Positions 47,887-57,079 of a DNA stretch of 64,000 nt are shown here, one piece after another (position 1 is the first letter of the stretch; the number at the start of each line of letters is the position of its first letter). The notes below the pieces were generated by a model. It made no database searches, was not told where the DNA came from, and saw only the letters and a list, made by a program, of their open reading frames with translations. The stretch is from Paragemmobacter straminiformis (GTDB lineage: Bacteria > Pseudomonadota > Alphaproteobacteria > Rhodobacterales > Rhodobacteraceae): assembly GCF_014243445.1 (NCBI RefSeq), contig NZ_JACLQD010000001.1, positions 806,001 to 870,000 of the forward strand, read 5' to 3'. The position numbers and the translations under genes are program-made.

Positions 47887-50088
47887 CTACCTCAGCCGCA
47901 GCGCGTTCAGCGAAACGGTGATCGAGGACAGCGACATCGCCAAGGCCGCCGCAAGGGGTGTTGCCGCCCCCATCAGCGCCAAGGGCACCGCAATCACGTT
48001 GTAGCCGCCCGAGATCAGGAAATTCTCGACGATCCGGCGCGAGGCTTGCCGCCCGATCCGGACCGCATCCCCGATGGGCGCCATATCCTGCCCGAGCAGC
48101 ACGATATCCGATGCCACCCGCGCCGCGTCGAGCGCGCTTGCGGGCGACACCGACACATGCGCCGCAGCCAGTGCGGCCGTGTCGTTCAGCCCGTCGCCCA
48201 CCATCAGCACGCGCCGCCCTTCGGCCGTCAATCCGGCCACCCGCGCCGCCTTTTCGGCGGGCAGGGCGCCATGCGTCCAGTCGTCGATGCCCAGCCGCGC
48301 GGCCAGTTCGCCCACCGCGCCCTCGGCATCGCCCGACAGCAGCACCACCCGCAGCCCCTGCGCCCGCAACGAGGCGACCGCCGCCTCGGCCCCCGGTCGC
48401 AGGCTGTCGGCAAAGGTAAAGGCCCGCACGCCTTCCTCGGTGGCAAGATAGGTCGCCGTCACGCCCAGCGCCTCGGCCCCGCACCATGCCGCACGGCCCA
48501 GACGCACCCGCTTGCCGCGCCACAGCCCCTCGACACCGTAGCCCGGCACTTCGCGCATCTCCTCGACCCGTTCGGGGCGAATGCCCGCCGCCCGCGCCGC
48601 ATCGGCCAGCGCCAGCGCCAACGGGTGCGACGAGGCCGCCGCCAGCGCCGCAGCCACCTCGACCGCCGCGCGCGGGTGGTCGGACAGGTTCGTGGGCCTC
48701 GGCGCGCCCATCGTCAGCGTGCCGGTCTTGTCGAAAACAACCGTATCCACCTCGGCCAACCGCTCGAGCGCGGTGCCGTGCTTGATCAGCAACCCCTTGC
48801 GGAACAGCTTGCCTGATGCCGCCGTCACCACCGCAGGCACGGCCAGGCCCAGCGCACAGGGACAGGTGATGATCAGCACCGCCGCCGAGATGTTGATGGA
48901 AAACCGCAGATCACCGCCCGTTTTCCACATCCAGAAACCAAAGGCGGAAAAGGACATGATATGCACCAGCGGCGAATAAAGCCGCGCCGCCCGTTCCGCC
49001 AGACTCGTGTAGCGCGTCTTGGCACTCTCTGCGACCGCGACCAGATCGGCCATGCGGTGCAGCGATGAATCCCGCCCCGCCGCCGTCACGCGCAGCACAA
49101 GCGGCCCTGTCAGGTTCACTTCGCCCGCAGAAACCACCGTATCCACGCCCGCAAAGACCGGCAGGCTTTCGCCCGTCAGCAGCGACCGGTCCAGTTCCGA
49201 CTGCCCCTCGACCACCACGCCATCCACGGGCATCCGCCCGCCGGGGCGCACGCGCACCAGATCGCCCGCGACCACCTCGGCAATCGGCACCACCACCTCG
49301 GCCCCGTCGCGCAGCACCGTGGCACGCGGCACTTCCAGCGCTGCCAGTTCCTCGGCCGCCGACCGCGCCACCGCCCGCGTGCGATGGTCCAGATAGCGCC
49401 CCGCCAGCAGAAAAAACGACAGCATCACCGCCGCATCGAAATAGGCGTGATGCCCGCCCTTGATCGTCTCGAACAGGCTGATCGACGACGCAAGGATCAG
49501 CGCCAGCGAAATCGGCACATCCATCCCCAGCCGCCCGACCCGAAGCGAGGCCCATGCGCTCTTGAAGAACGGTTGCCCCGCAAAGATCACCGTCGGCAGC
49601 GCAATCGCCGCCGAAATCCAGTGGAACAGATCGCGCGTCGCATCCTCGGCCCCCGACCAGACCGCGACCGACAAAAGCATGACGTTCATCATGCTGAACC
49701 CCGCCACGCCCAACCGCATGAGCAGCTCGCGCCCCTGCCGGTCGGTTTCGGTGGCACTCAGCAATCCGGGGTCCAGTTCGTGCGCCTCGTAGCCCACAGC
49801 GCGCAGCGCGGCGATCAGACCGTCGGCCGTCACCTCCGGCCCGGCGTCCACCGACACCCGCCGCAGCGTCAGGTTGACCCGCGCCGATTTCACCCCCTCC
49901 ACGGCCATCAGCCCATGCTCGACCGTGCTGATGCAGGCCGCGCAATGCGCCGTGGGCAAGGACAGCATCAGCCGCGCCGATGCCGGCATCGACAGCTCCG
50001 CGATCCGTTCGGCACTGGGGGCCGCAACGCAAGCGGGGCAGGCCGAAACCGCGGCCCGCCCCTCGTCCGGTGTCAAGGCGATCGTCAT
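47887..50088 (-). CDS. ccoI: Copper-transporting P1B-type ATPase CcoI
   Basis: The protein has 733 residues. An N-terminal Cys pair (SACPACVA) and a heavy-metal-associated domain with AHCAACISTVEHGL precede about eight membrane helices. The ion-path motif is IITCPCALGLAVPA. Phosphorylation site DKTGTLT and hinge VLMVGDGLNDTAALAAA are intact. The HMA domain plus CPC point to copper, exported toward the periplasm for the binuclear centre of CcoN. It lies between ccoH (2 bp) and ccoS (3 bp). Confidence 0.95.
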   Translation of the reverse strand: MTIALTPDEGRAAVSACPACVAAPSAERIAELSMPASARLMLSLPTAHCAACISTVEHGLMAVEGVKSARVNLTLRRVSVDAGPEVTADGLIAALRAVGYEAHELDPGLLSATETDRQGRELLMRLGVAGFSMMNVMLLSVAVWSGAEDATRDLFHWISAAIALPTVIFAGQPFFKSAWASLRVGRLGMDVPISLALILASSISLFETIKGGHHAYFDAAVMLSFFLLAGRYLDHRTRAVARSAAEELAALEVPRATVLRDGAEVVVPIAEVVAGDLVRVRPGGRMPVDGVVVEGQSELDRSLLTGESLPVFAGVDTVVSAGEVNLTGPLVLRVTAAGRDSSLHRMADLVAVAESAKTRYTSLAERAARLYSPLVHIMSFSAFGFWMWKTGGDLRFSINISAAVLIITCPCALGLAVPAVVTAASGKLFRKGLLIKHGTALERLAEVDTVVFDKTGTLTMGAPRPTNLSDHPRAAVEVAAALAAASSHPLALALADAARAAGIRPERVEEMREVPGYGVEGLWRGKRVRLGRAAWCGAEALGVTATYLATEEGVRAFTFADSLRPGAEAAVASLRAQGLRVVLLSGDAEGAVGELAARLGIDDWTHGALPAEKAARVAGLTAEGRRVLMVGDGLNDTAALAAAHVSVSPASALDAARVASDIVLLGQDMAPIGDAVRIGRQASRRIVENFLISGGYNVIAVPLALMGAATPLAAALAMSLSSITVSLNALRLR

Positions 50089-50090
50089 GG

Positions 50091-50540
50091 TTACTTCTCT
50101 ACGAATACATCGAGCCGCTGGCGGAACAGCGTGCCATCCGGCGCGGTCGCCTCGACCATCATCATCCATTTGCCTTGGGCCAGCGGCACATCGGCCACCC
50201 AGACCCCGCCTTCGCGGCGGAATTCGGGGTGCGTGTCGTCCTTCGCCTCGGTCGGACGCCCCAGCAGCACGTCAAGCTTGGTCACGGGGGCGGCAACCCC
50301 GTCCTTGCTGATGTCGATGCTCAGCCTGCCGCCCTGATAGCCATGGACCAGCTTCCAGCCAAGCGCGTCCTGCGCCTTCTTCTCGGCGTCGAAGCTCTGG
50401 CTCGCGACATAGCCGTTCTCGACCTCAAGCCCCGGAAAGGTGCTGATCGCCTGAAACGCCATCACCAGATTGACGCCGATGATCACCGCAAAGGCCCCGA
50501 CCGTGATCGCCAGCACATGCTTGCCCGTCAACTCGCCCAT
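50091..50540 (-). CDS. ccoH: Cytochrome cbb3 oxidase maturation protein CcoH (FixH)
   Basis: The protein has 149 residues. One N-terminal membrane helix (KHVLAITVGAFAVIIGVNLVMAF) is followed by a periplasmic FixH domain: NGYVASQSFDAEKKAQDALGW and the end LFRQRLDVFVEK. It is a stable assembly partner of the cbb3 complex. It starts right after the ccoG stop (TGAGATG) and ends just before ccoI. Confidence 0.94.
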   Translation of the reverse strand: MGELTGKHVLAITVGAFAVIIGVNLVMAFQAISTFPGLEVENGYVASQSFDAEKKAQDALGWKLVHGYQGGRLSIDISKDGVAAPVTKLDVLLGRPTEAKDDTHPEFRREGGVWVADVPLAQGKWMMMVEATAPDGTLFRQRLDVFVEK

Positions 50541-50541
50541 C

Positions 50542-51960
50542 TCAATCGTCCTTTCCGTTGAACACCGTATCATGCGACACGCGTTCGGTCCCGTCCTCGT
50601 TGGCGATCCACAGGCGGATATCGCTCCGCTCCTCGTGCGCGCCCTCGCTGTCTGGCGGCGCTTCGACATAGACGCGCTGCGAATAGGTCTCGTTGGCGGG
50701 GACAAGCACCTTGGCCCCCTCTTCCCCTTCAAGCGTCACGACAAAGCGGCTGCTCGCGGTCAGGGTGATCCAGTACCACTTGTCCATCCCCGACTTGTTG
50801 CGCAGGCGGATGTCATAGGTGTTGCGGATCGTGCCATCGGCCAGCGTCACGTAAAGCGGGTTGCGCACCGGCGTCACGCTCACATCGATGGGCGAGCGCA
50901 TGAACAAGGCCACCACCAGCGCCACGCCCACCGCCGACCAAAGCGCGGTATACATGATCGTGCGCGGGCGGAACACATGCTTCCACACGCTTTTCGGGGT
51001 CTGGCCCGCGCGTTCGCGCACCTCGTCCGTCAGGGCAAGATAGCCGATCAGGTCGCGCGGCTTGCCGATCTTGTCCATCGTGTCATTGCAGGCGTCGATG
51101 CACAGCCCGCAGGTGATGCAGGCCAATTGCTGGCCATCGCGGATGTCGATTCCCATCGGGCAGACGTTCACGCAGGCCATGCAGTCGATGCAATCGCCGT
51201 TGCCCTCGACATTCTGCTTGCCGCGCGGCTCGCCGCGCCAGTCGCGATAGGCGATGGTGATCGTGTCCTCGTCCATCATCGCGGCCTGGATGCGCGGCCA
51301 GGGGCAGGCATAGATACACATCTGCTCGCGCGCGAAACCGCCAAAGGCAAAGGTCGTCGCCGTCAGGATCAGCATCGTCGTATAGGCGATGGGATGGGCG
51401 TTGCCGGTCACCAGATCGACCGCCAGCGTCGGCGCGTCGGTAAAGTAGAAGATCCACGCGCCCCCCGTTGCCAGACCGATCAGGAACCAGATCGACCACT
51501 TGGCCGCGCGCTTGCGGATCTTCTCGGCGTCCCAGCCCTGCCGGTGCAGACGGATACGGGCATTGCGGTCGCCTTCGACCCAGCGTTCGACAAGGATGAA
51601 CAGGTCGGTCCAGACCGTCTGCGGGCAGGCATAGCCGCACCAGACCCGTCCGGCGGCACTGGTGAACAGGAAAAGCCCGAGGCCCGCCATGATAAGCAGG
51701 CCCGCGACGAAATAGAATTCATGCGGCCAGATCTCGATCATGAAGAAAAAGAACCGCCGGTTCGCCATGTCGATCAGCACGGCCTGATCGGGCAGGTTCG
51801 ACCCGCGGTCCCAGCGCAGCCACGGGGTGATGTAATAGATGCCCAGCGTCACCGCCATCAGCCACCATTTCAGGGTGCGGAAGTTTCCCTTCACACGGCG
51901 CGGAAAGATCGGCTCGCGCTTGGCATAAAGGCTTTGCGGTTCGGTATCTGGGGATGACAA
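50542..51960 (-). CDS. ccoG: Cytochrome cbb3 maturation / electron transfer protein CcoG (RdxB, FixG)
   Basis: The protein has 472 residues with about five membrane helices and two 4Fe-4S ferredoxin motifs: CIDCMACVNVCPMGIDIRDG and CITCGLCIDACNDTMD, plus FixG-type cysteines in VWCGYACPQTVW and CIYACPWPRIQ. A periplasmic Ig-like FixG C-terminal domain follows. It is linked to copper reduction for cbb3 assembly. No ATG stands near the conserved start; TTG 51960 gives MSSPDTEPQSLYAKREPIFP (with TTG read as Met) and has GGGAG 8-9 nt upstream. An FNR box lies 61-74 bp upstream. Confidence 0.93.
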   Translation of the reverse strand: MSSPDTEPQSLYAKREPIFPRRVKGNFRTLKWWLMAVTLGIYYITPWLRWDRGSNLPDQAVLIDMANRRFFFFMIEIWPHEFYFVAGLLIMAGLGLFLFTSAAGRVWCGYACPQTVWTDLFILVERWVEGDRNARIRLHRQGWDAEKIRKRAAKWSIWFLIGLATGGAWIFYFTDAPTLAVDLVTGNAHPIAYTTMLILTATTFAFGGFAREQMCIYACPWPRIQAAMMDEDTITIAYRDWRGEPRGKQNVEGNGDCIDCMACVNVCPMGIDIRDGQQLACITCGLCIDACNDTMDKIGKPRDLIGYLALTDEVRERAGQTPKSVWKHVFRPRTIMYTALWSAVGVALVVALFMRSPIDVSVTPVRNPLYVTLADGTIRNTYDIRLRNKSGMDKWYWITLTASSRFVVTLEGEEGAKVLVPANETYSQRVYVEAPPDSEGAHEERSDIRLWIANEDGTERVSHDTVFNGKDD

Positions 51961-52020
51961 GGCGCGGACTCCCGGCGTTAGGCTTGGCCCCCCGTATCGG
52001 CTGAACGGCGCGGCGCTTCC

Positions 52021-52034
52021 TTGACCTGTATCAA
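52021..52034 (-). promoter_or_regulatory. FNR (FnrL) box of ccoGHIS
   Basis: TTGACCTGTATCAA matches the FNR consensus TTGAT-N4-ATCAA at 9 of 10 fixed bases. A class II start 41.5 bp from its centre would fall near 51986, leaving a leader of about 26 nt before ccoG. Confidence 0.85.
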
Positions 52035-52083
52035 ATACTACTCGGGGATGCAGCTTTACCCCTGCGACAATCCCGCACGGACT

Positions 52084-52190
52084 GATTTTTCTGCGAAAAA
52101 TCCTCAAAAACGATCTTCCTGCGAAAGATCGCCGCAGCTTTCCCGAAACGGTGCGCAACGGTCGCCGTAAGGATTTTCGCAGAAAATCCT
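52084..52190. repeat. Three palindromes of the CTGCG family
   Basis: GATTTTT-CTGCG-AAAAATC (52084-52102), CGATCTT-CCTGCGA-AAGATCG (52111-52131) and AGGATTTT-CGCAG-AAAATCCT (52170-52190). The outer two have opposite core orientations, so the set as a whole is an inverted pair. Confidence 0.8.
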
Positions 52191-52203
52191 TGGCCGCCAA
52201 ATG

Positions 52204-52230
52204 AAAAAGCGGGGCCATGAACGGCCCCGC
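52204..52230 (-). terminator. Intrinsic terminator of ccoNOQP
   Basis: On the minus strand GCGGGGCC-GTTCAT-GGCCCCGC forms a perfect 8-bp stem followed by TTTTT (52208-52204), about 100 bp after the ccoP stop. Confidence 0.9.
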
Positions 52231-52295
52231 AGTAAGGGAAGAAATTGCACCGGCACCCCGAGGAAACGCGCGAACAGTGAAGTACCGGTGCTGTG

Positions 52296-52320
52296 CCCGA
52301 CAGAAGGGAAGTCTGTCGGG
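52296..52320 (-). other. Stem-loop in the ccoP 3' untranslated region
   Basis: CCCGACAGA (52296-52304) pairs with TCTGTCGGG (52312-52320), a perfect 9-bp stem with a 7-nt loop starting 8 bp after the ccoP stop. No T-run follows; the terminator comes 66 bp later. Confidence 0.65.
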
Positions 52321-52327
52321 AACCTCG

Positions 52328-53209
52328 TTACTCGCCACCCCCGCGGGAATGGACATAGGCGGCCACGGCGCGGATCTCGTCCTCGCTCAGACGCCCTGTC
52401 CAGCTCGGCATCACACCGAAGCGGGCATAGGTGACGGTATGCTTGATCGTGTCGCGGTCGCCGCCGTAAAGCCAGATCGCGTCGGTCAGGTTCGGCGCGC
52501 CCTGTGCGCGGTCGCCCTTGCCCTGCTCGCCGTGGCAGGCCGCGCAGTTGTCGGCGAAAAGGGTCGCCCCCTCTGCCGCCAGCGTCGCGTCATGCTCCTG
52601 GCCCGAAATCGCCAGCACATGCTCGACCAGCGCGTCGATCTGTGCCGGTTCCAGCAATCCGTCCACGCCGAATTTCGGCATTTCCGAATAGCGGGCATCG
52701 GGGTCGGTCGTGTTGCGGATGCCGTGGGTGATGGTGGTATGGATCGCCTCCATATCGCCGCCCCACAGCCAGTCGTTGTCCAGCAGGTTGGGATAGCCCT
52801 TGCCCTGAACACCGGCCGCGCCCGAGCCGTGGCACTGCGCGCAGTTGTTGCGGAAAACCGAAGCCCCCGCAGGTTCCGCGTAGGCCATCAGCTCCTTGTT
52901 GGCCGGCAGGCTTTGCAGATCGGCCGCGACCAGCTTGGCCTTGATATCCGCATTCGCCGCGTCGAACCGGTCGATTTCGGCCTGAACATCGGCGCGGGTC
53001 GAGGCATGCAGCAGCCCCGGCGTCGCCCCGTGGATCAGCGGCCAGGCTGGATAGGCCACGGCATAGCCGATGGCCCAGACGATGGTCGCGTAGAACACCC
53101 AGACCCACCAGCGCGGCAAAGGGTTGTTCAGCTCTTCGATGCCGTCCCAGCTATGGCCGGTCGTTTCGACCTGCCGGGCGGTTTTTTTGGTGACTTGCTT
53201 GGCGCACAT
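52328..53209 (-). CDS. ccoP: Cytochrome cbb3 oxidase diheme subunit CcoP
   Basis: The protein has 293 residues. A membrane helix ([21 protein letters not shown]) anchors two periplasmic c-type cytochrome domains with CXXCH motifs in [13 protein letters not shown] and [12 protein letters not shown] and distal Met ligands in SEMPKFG and [22 protein letters not shown] is the family signature. It passes electrons toward CcoO/CcoN. ccoQ is 3 bp upstream. Confidence 0.96.
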   Translation of the reverse strand: MCAKQVTKKTARQVETTGHSWDGIEELNNPLPRWWVWVFYATIVWAIGYAVAYPAWPLIHGATPGLLHASTRADVQAEIDRFDAANADIKAKLVAADLQSLPANKELMAYAEPAGASVFRNNCAQCHGSGAAGVQGKGYPNLLDNDWLWGGDMEAIHTTITHGIRNTTDPDARYSEMPKFGVDGLLEPAQIDALVEHVLAISGQEHDATLAAEGATLFADNCAACHGEQGKGDRAQGAPNLTDAIWLYGGDRDTIKHTVTYARFGVMPSWTGRLSEDEIRAVAAYVHSRGGGE

Positions 53210-53212
53210 CTC

Positions 53213-53407
53213 TCACGCCTCCATCTCGCCGCGACGGTCGTCGACGGCAGGTTTCTTGTCATTGCGAAAGATCGAGCGCGCCGCGTCGTCATGCAGCGGC
53301 CTCGATCCCGGACGCAGGGCCCAAAGGATCACGCCCATGAAAACCAGCGTCAGAGCCAGAAGCGCCCAGCTGTCCGCGATGAAGCGCAACAGTCCATACG
53401 TATCCAT
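53213..53407 (-). CDS. ccoQ: Cytochrome cbb3 oxidase small subunit CcoQ
   Basis: This 64-residue protein, MDTYGLLRFIADSWALLALT, has a single membrane helix ending VILWALRPGSR and a charged tail (SIFRNDKK). CcoQ stabilises the complex and in Rhodobacter relays a redox signal to PrrB. It lies between ccoO and ccoP with 12 and 3 bp gaps. Confidence 0.92.
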   Translation of the reverse strand: MDTYGLLRFIADSWALLALTLVFMGVILWALRPGSRPLHDDAARSIFRNDKKPAVDDRRGEMEA

Positions 53408-53419
53408 GTCCTGTCCCCC

Positions 53420-54145
53420 TTACCGGCTTGCATCGGGCGTGAAGGTCGAGAAGTCGACCATCGTGCCCAGCACTTGCAGATAGGCGATCAGCGCATCCAT
53501 CTCGGTCACGCCCGCCTGCCCGTCGAAGTTCGACACCGTCGCCTTGCCATAGCGTTCCAGCAGTCCGGCGGTATCGGCATTCGGATCGGCCTGCGCCTCG
53601 AAGTCGGCCACCGCATTGGTGATCTGCTCCTCGGTATAGGGCACGCCCACCATGGCCGAGGTCGACATGCGGTCGCCGATATACTTGCCGTCGAGCTTCA
53701 CGTTCGAAAGGAAGCCGTATTTCGGCATCACCGATTCCGGCACCACCGATTGCGGGTCGGTCAGGTGATCGACATGCCACGCGTCCGAATACTTGCCGCC
53801 GACGCGGGCAAGGTCCGGCCCCGTGCGCTTCGACCCCCACTGGAACGGGTGGTCATACTGCGACTCGGCCGCAAGGCTGTAATGGCCGTAGCGTTCCACC
53901 TCGTCGCGCATCGGGCGGATCATCTGGCTGTGGCAGACGTAGCAGCCCTCGCGCATGTAGATTTCCTGCCCGGCCAGTTCCAGCGGCGTATAGGGCCGCA
54001 TGCCCTCGACCTTTTCGATGGTGTTCTCGAGGTAGAACAGCGGAACGATCTGCACGATCCCCCCGATGGTCACCACCAGAAGCGACAGAACCATCAAAAG
54101 CGTGGCGTGCGTCTCGATTGCCTTGTGCTTGTCAAGAAAAGCCAT
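53420..54145 (-). CDS. ccoO: Cytochrome cbb3 oxidase monoheme subunit CcoO
   Basis: The protein has 241 residues. An N-terminal membrane helix ([20 protein letters not shown]) precedes a periplasmic c-type cytochrome with heme site [22 protein letters not shown]. The blocks [19 protein letters not shown] and MPKYGFL, with the Met ligand, are canonical. It accepts electrons from CcoP for the catalytic subunit. ccoN ends 14 bp upstream. Confidence 0.96.
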   Translation of the reverse strand: MAFLDKHKAIETHATLLMVLSLLVVTIGGIVQIVPLFYLENTIEKVEGMRPYTPLELAGQEIYMREGCYVCHSQMIRPMRDEVERYGHYSLAAESQYDHPFQWGSKRTGPDLARVGGKYSDAWHVDHLTDPQSVVPESVMPKYGFLSNVKLDGKYIGDRMSTSAMVGVPYTEEQITNAVADFEAQADPNADTAGLLERYGKATVSNFDGQAGVTEMDALIAYLQVLGTMVDFSTFTPDASR

Positions 54146-54159
54146 TTGTCCTGCCCCCT

Positions 54160-55758
54160 TTATTCAGCAGGAACGACGCCTGCGACACCGGCCTTGGCAG
54201 GCTGGGCGCGGACGGTCATCCACAGGTTGTAGCACATGATAAGCGCACCGGTCAGGAACATGACGCCCCCCAGCCCGCGCACGACATACATCGGGAACTT
54301 GGCGGCAACCGTGTCGGCAAAGGCGTTCACAAGGAACCCGTTCGCATCCACTTCGCGCCACATCAGGCCTTCCATGATGCCGGTCACCCACATCGAGGAC
54401 GCGTAAAGCACGATCCCGATGGTGGCGAGCCAGAAGTGCCAGCTGACCAGCTTCAGGCTGTAAAGCCCCTCGCGGTTCCACAGGCGCGGCACAAGGAAGT
54501 AAAGCACGCCGAATGTGATCATCCCGTTCCAGCCAAGCGCGCCGGAATGGACGTGACCGATGGTCCAGTCGGTATAGTGCGACAAGGAGTTCACAGCCTT
54601 GATCGACATCATCGGCCCTTCAAAGGTCGACATGCCGTAAAAGCCGACCGACACCACCATCATCCGGATGATCGGATCGGTGCGCAGCTTGTCCCATGCG
54701 CCCGAAAGCGTCATCAGACCGTTGATCATGCCACCCCAGGACGGCATCCACAGCATGACCGAGAATACCATGCCAAGGGTCGAGGCCCAGTCCGGCAAGG
54801 CGGTGTAGTGCAGGTGGTGCGGACCGGCCCAGATATACAGGAAGATCAGCGCCCAGAAGTGGATGATCGACAGCTTGTAGGAAAAGACCGGCTTTTCCGC
54901 CTGCTTCGGCACGAAGTAATACATCATGCCAAGGAAGCCCGCGGTCAGGAAGAAGCCCACCGCATTGTGGCCGTACCACCATTGCACCATGGCCGACTGC
55001 ACGCCCGAAAAGACGGTGATTTCCGCCGAACCGAAGATCGAGACCGGAATGGCAAGGTTGTTGCCAAGGTGCAGCATGGCCACCGTCAGGATCATCGACA
55101 GGTAGAACCAGTTTGCCACGTAGATATGGGGTTCCTTGCGCTTCATCAGCGTTCCGGCAAAGGCCACCAGATAGGCGACCCAGACGATGGTCAGCCAGAT
55201 GTCCACATACCAGACGGGCTCGGCATATTCCTGCGCCTGCGTGGCGCCAAGGACGTAACCGGTCGCGGCCAGCACGATCACAAGCTGGTATCCCCAGAAC
55301 ACGAACCAGCCAAGGCTGCCGCCGAACAGCCGCGCCGCACTCGTGCGCTGGACGACATAGAAGGACGACATGATCAGCGCGTTACCGCCAAAGGCGAAGA
55401 TCACCGCGCTGGTGTGAAGCGGCCGCAACCGGCCGAAATTCCCGAAGGGCTGAAGCCATTCGAAGTTGAGCGACGGAAAAGCCAGCTGGAAGGCGATGAC
55501 CACCCCCACAAGAAAGCCCACCACGCCCCAGAAAGCCGTGGCGATCGCTCCCGCCCTGACCACCGAGTCGAAATACTCGCCCTGATCGACGGGCTTTGCC
55601 TCGCCCATCGTGCGCAGCGTGTACAGAAAGACGATGCCGGCAGCCAGCATCACCTCGATCGCATTGACCATATAGGCCAGGTCGCGCGCGTAATTGGCGG
55701 CAATCGCGGCGCAAACCGCGATAACCCCCAGCACGACCAACTTTACGTAATCCCACAT
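54160..55758 (-). CDS. ccoN: Cytochrome cbb3 oxidase catalytic subunit CcoN
   Basis: The protein has 532 residues with about twelve to fourteen membrane helices. Heme and copper ligand histidines are in [45 protein letters not shown] and [13 protein letters not shown], the cbb3-type pattern. It reduces O2 to water with high affinity at the inner membrane. ATG 55758 has AAGGGA upstream; the upstream in-frame extension is not conserved-like. FNR boxes lie in the divergent spacer. Confidence 0.97.
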   Translation of the reverse strand: MWDYVKLVVLGVIAVCAAIAANYARDLAYMVNAIEVMLAAGIVFLYTLRTMGEAKPVDQGEYFDSVVRAGAIATAFWGVVGFLVGVVIAFQLAFPSLNFEWLQPFGNFGRLRPLHTSAVIFAFGGNALIMSSFYVVQRTSAARLFGGSLGWFVFWGYQLVIVLAATGYVLGATQAQEYAEPVWYVDIWLTIVWVAYLVAFAGTLMKRKEPHIYVANWFYLSMILTVAMLHLGNNLAIPVSIFGSAEITVFSGVQSAMVQWWYGHNAVGFFLTAGFLGMMYYFVPKQAEKPVFSYKLSIIHFWALIFLYIWAGPHHLHYTALPDWASTLGMVFSVMLWMPSWGGMINGLMTLSGAWDKLRTDPIIRMMVVSVGFYGMSTFEGPMMSIKAVNSLSHYTDWTIGHVHSGALGWNGMITFGVLYFLVPRLWNREGLYSLKLVSWHFWLATIGIVLYASSMWVTGIMEGLMWREVDANGFLVNAFADTVAAKFPMYVVRGLGGVMFLTGALIMCYNLWMTVRAQPAKAGVAGVVPAE

Positions 55759-55875
55759 TTCGTCGTCCCTTCGTCTCTTGGCCGGGTCGCCGCCTTGCCC
55801 CGAATCCCGCGGGACAAAGACGCGCCGGGCGCTTTGCGACTGGTTCGCTTTTGCCGTTGCAGCGACAATCACGCC

Positions 55876-55889
55876 TTGATCCATATCAA
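55876..55889 (-). promoter_or_regulatory. FNR (FnrL) box, ccoN side
   Basis: TTGATCCATATCAA is a perfect FNR consensus. Class II geometry would place a ccoN start near 55841, giving a leader of about 83 nt. Confidence 0.88.
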
Positions 55890-55907
55890 CCGCTGCGGAA
55901 GTGCGGT

Positions 55908-55921
55908 TTGATACGGGTCAA
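55908..55921 (+). promoter_or_regulatory. FNR (FnrL) box, universal stress protein side
   Basis: TTGATACGGGTCAA matches FNR at 9 of 10 fixed bases. Class II geometry puts a plus-strand start near 55956, 22 nt upstream of the stress-protein ATG. Confidence 0.82.
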
Positions 55922-55977
55922 TGTAGCACGTGCGGAACGTGTTAAGGTTTGTTTCGCAATCCTGAAGGGAGGCTCTC

Positions 55978-56826
55978 ATGGCCTATAGATCGCTGTTTAC
56001 CGTCGTCACGAGTCCGGACCGCGCCGAGGCTGCTGTCACAGGTGCCGCGACGTTGGCGATGGCGCATGACGCACATCTCGACATCCTCGCACTTGGCGTG
56101 GACCGGACGCAGATCGGCTATTCCTATGTCGGGTCGGGCGCTGTCGTGCTGCAAGCCGCACTCGACCGTGCCGAACAGGACGCGCGCGATGTCGAAGCCG
56201 CCGTCCGCAAGGCCGTGGCCGAACAATCGCCCACCCTGCGCGCCTCGGTCGAGGCGGCGGTGACGCAGCTTGGGGCGCTGACCGACATCGTGGCACAGCG
56301 CGCCCGTTTCGCCGACCTCGTCGTCCTGCCCAAGCCCTATGGCGGCGGTCAGGGAACCGAGGCCGAAGCCGTCGTCGAAGCCGCCCTGTTCGAGGGCCAC
56401 GCCGCCGTTCTGGTCCTTCCCGAAGGTGGTGCCGGCACGGCCGCAAGCCCCCGACGCATCGTGATCGCATGGAACCAGAGCGCCGAGGCGATGGCCTCGA
56501 TCCGCCGCGCGCTGCCGATCCTGAAACAGGCCGATGCCGTCAACATCGCCGTCATCGACCCGCCGCAACACGGGCCCGAACGCTCGGACCCCGGCGGGCT
56601 GCTGTGCCAGATGCTGGTGCGCCACGGCGTGCGGGCCGAAGTCTCGGTTCTTGCCCGCTCATTGCCGCGCATCTCGGACCTTCTGGCCCGGCACGTGCGC
56701 GACCAGGGAGCCGACATGCTGGTCATGGGGGCCTACGGCCATTCCCGCTTCCGCGAGGCGATTCTTGGCGGTGCCACGCGCAACATGCTGGAACAGGCCG
56801 AAGTGCCGGTGCTGATGGCGCATTAA
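55978..56826 (+). CDS. Universal stress protein, two-domain UspA family
   Basis: The protein has 282 residues. The first half (MAYRSLFTVVTSPDRAEAAV to about 140) and second half (SPRRIVIAWNQSAEAMASIRRALPIL onward) are each Usp-like. Only the second has the ATP-binding glycine block MGAYGHSRFREAILGGATRNML. A GGGAGG Shine-Dalgarno precedes ATG 55978. Its promoter spacer is shared with ccoN and has its own FNR box, so it should be induced at low oxygen. Confidence 0.9.
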   Translation: MAYRSLFTVVTSPDRAEAAVTGAATLAMAHDAHLDILALGVDRTQIGYSYVGSGAVVLQAALDRAEQDARDVEAAVRKAVAEQSPTLRASVEAAVTQLGALTDIVAQRARFADLVVLPKPYGGGQGTEAEAVVEAALFEGHAAVLVLPEGGAGTAASPRRIVIAWNQSAEAMASIRRALPILKQADAVNIAVIDPPQHGPERSDPGGLLCQMLVRHGVRAEVSVLARSLPRISDLLARHVRDQGADMLVMGAYGHSRFREAILGGATRNMLEQAEVPVLMAH

Positions 56827-56860
56827 GCCCGAAGGTGGCGGCGCGGCGCCGTCGCAAGAC

Positions 56861-56875
56861 GAGTATTTGGGCAAG
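56861..56875. repeat. Dispersed CAAATACTC repeat, copy after the stress protein gene
   Basis: GAGTATTTGGGCAAG, the complement of the copy at 21559, lies 35 bp after the stress-protein stop. Confidence 0.8.
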
Positions 56876-56921
56876 GATGAAAAGGCACGTCGCGCGCCCG
56901 ACGCCCGGGGCCGGACCGCTT

Positions 56922-56949
56922 CCCTCCCCCTTTGCGGGGGGGGAGAGGG
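56922..56949. terminator. G/C-run hairpin between the stress protein gene and fnrL
   Basis: CCCTCCCCC and a GGGGGGAG run around TTTGC form a strong stem between two convergent genes. No T-run follows on either strand, so the termination role is uncertain. Confidence 0.4.
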
Positions 56950-57079
56950 CGCGGGGCGCGAGATGCACGCCCGCCCTGCGCCGCGTTAACCTTAACGCAG
57001 GCTTAAGCACGGCGTGACAAAGCGTGCATGCCCCGTGCATCGCGCAGGCCAAGGGAAAGATTCCCGATCCGGGACTCTG

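Larger units (their letters stand above)
51961..52327. other. 367-bp spacer between ccoP and ccoG
   Basis: From right to left on the transcribed minus strand it holds a stem-loop just after ccoP (52296-52320), an intrinsic terminator (52204-52230), three CTGCG-type palindromes (52084-52190) and the ccoG promoter region with an FNR box (52021-52034). Confidence 0.8.

Noticed and set aside
54118-55911. 597-codon plus-strand open frame opposite ccoN
   Set aside because: It is antisense to a canonical cytochrome oxidase subunit and overlaps the FNR box region.
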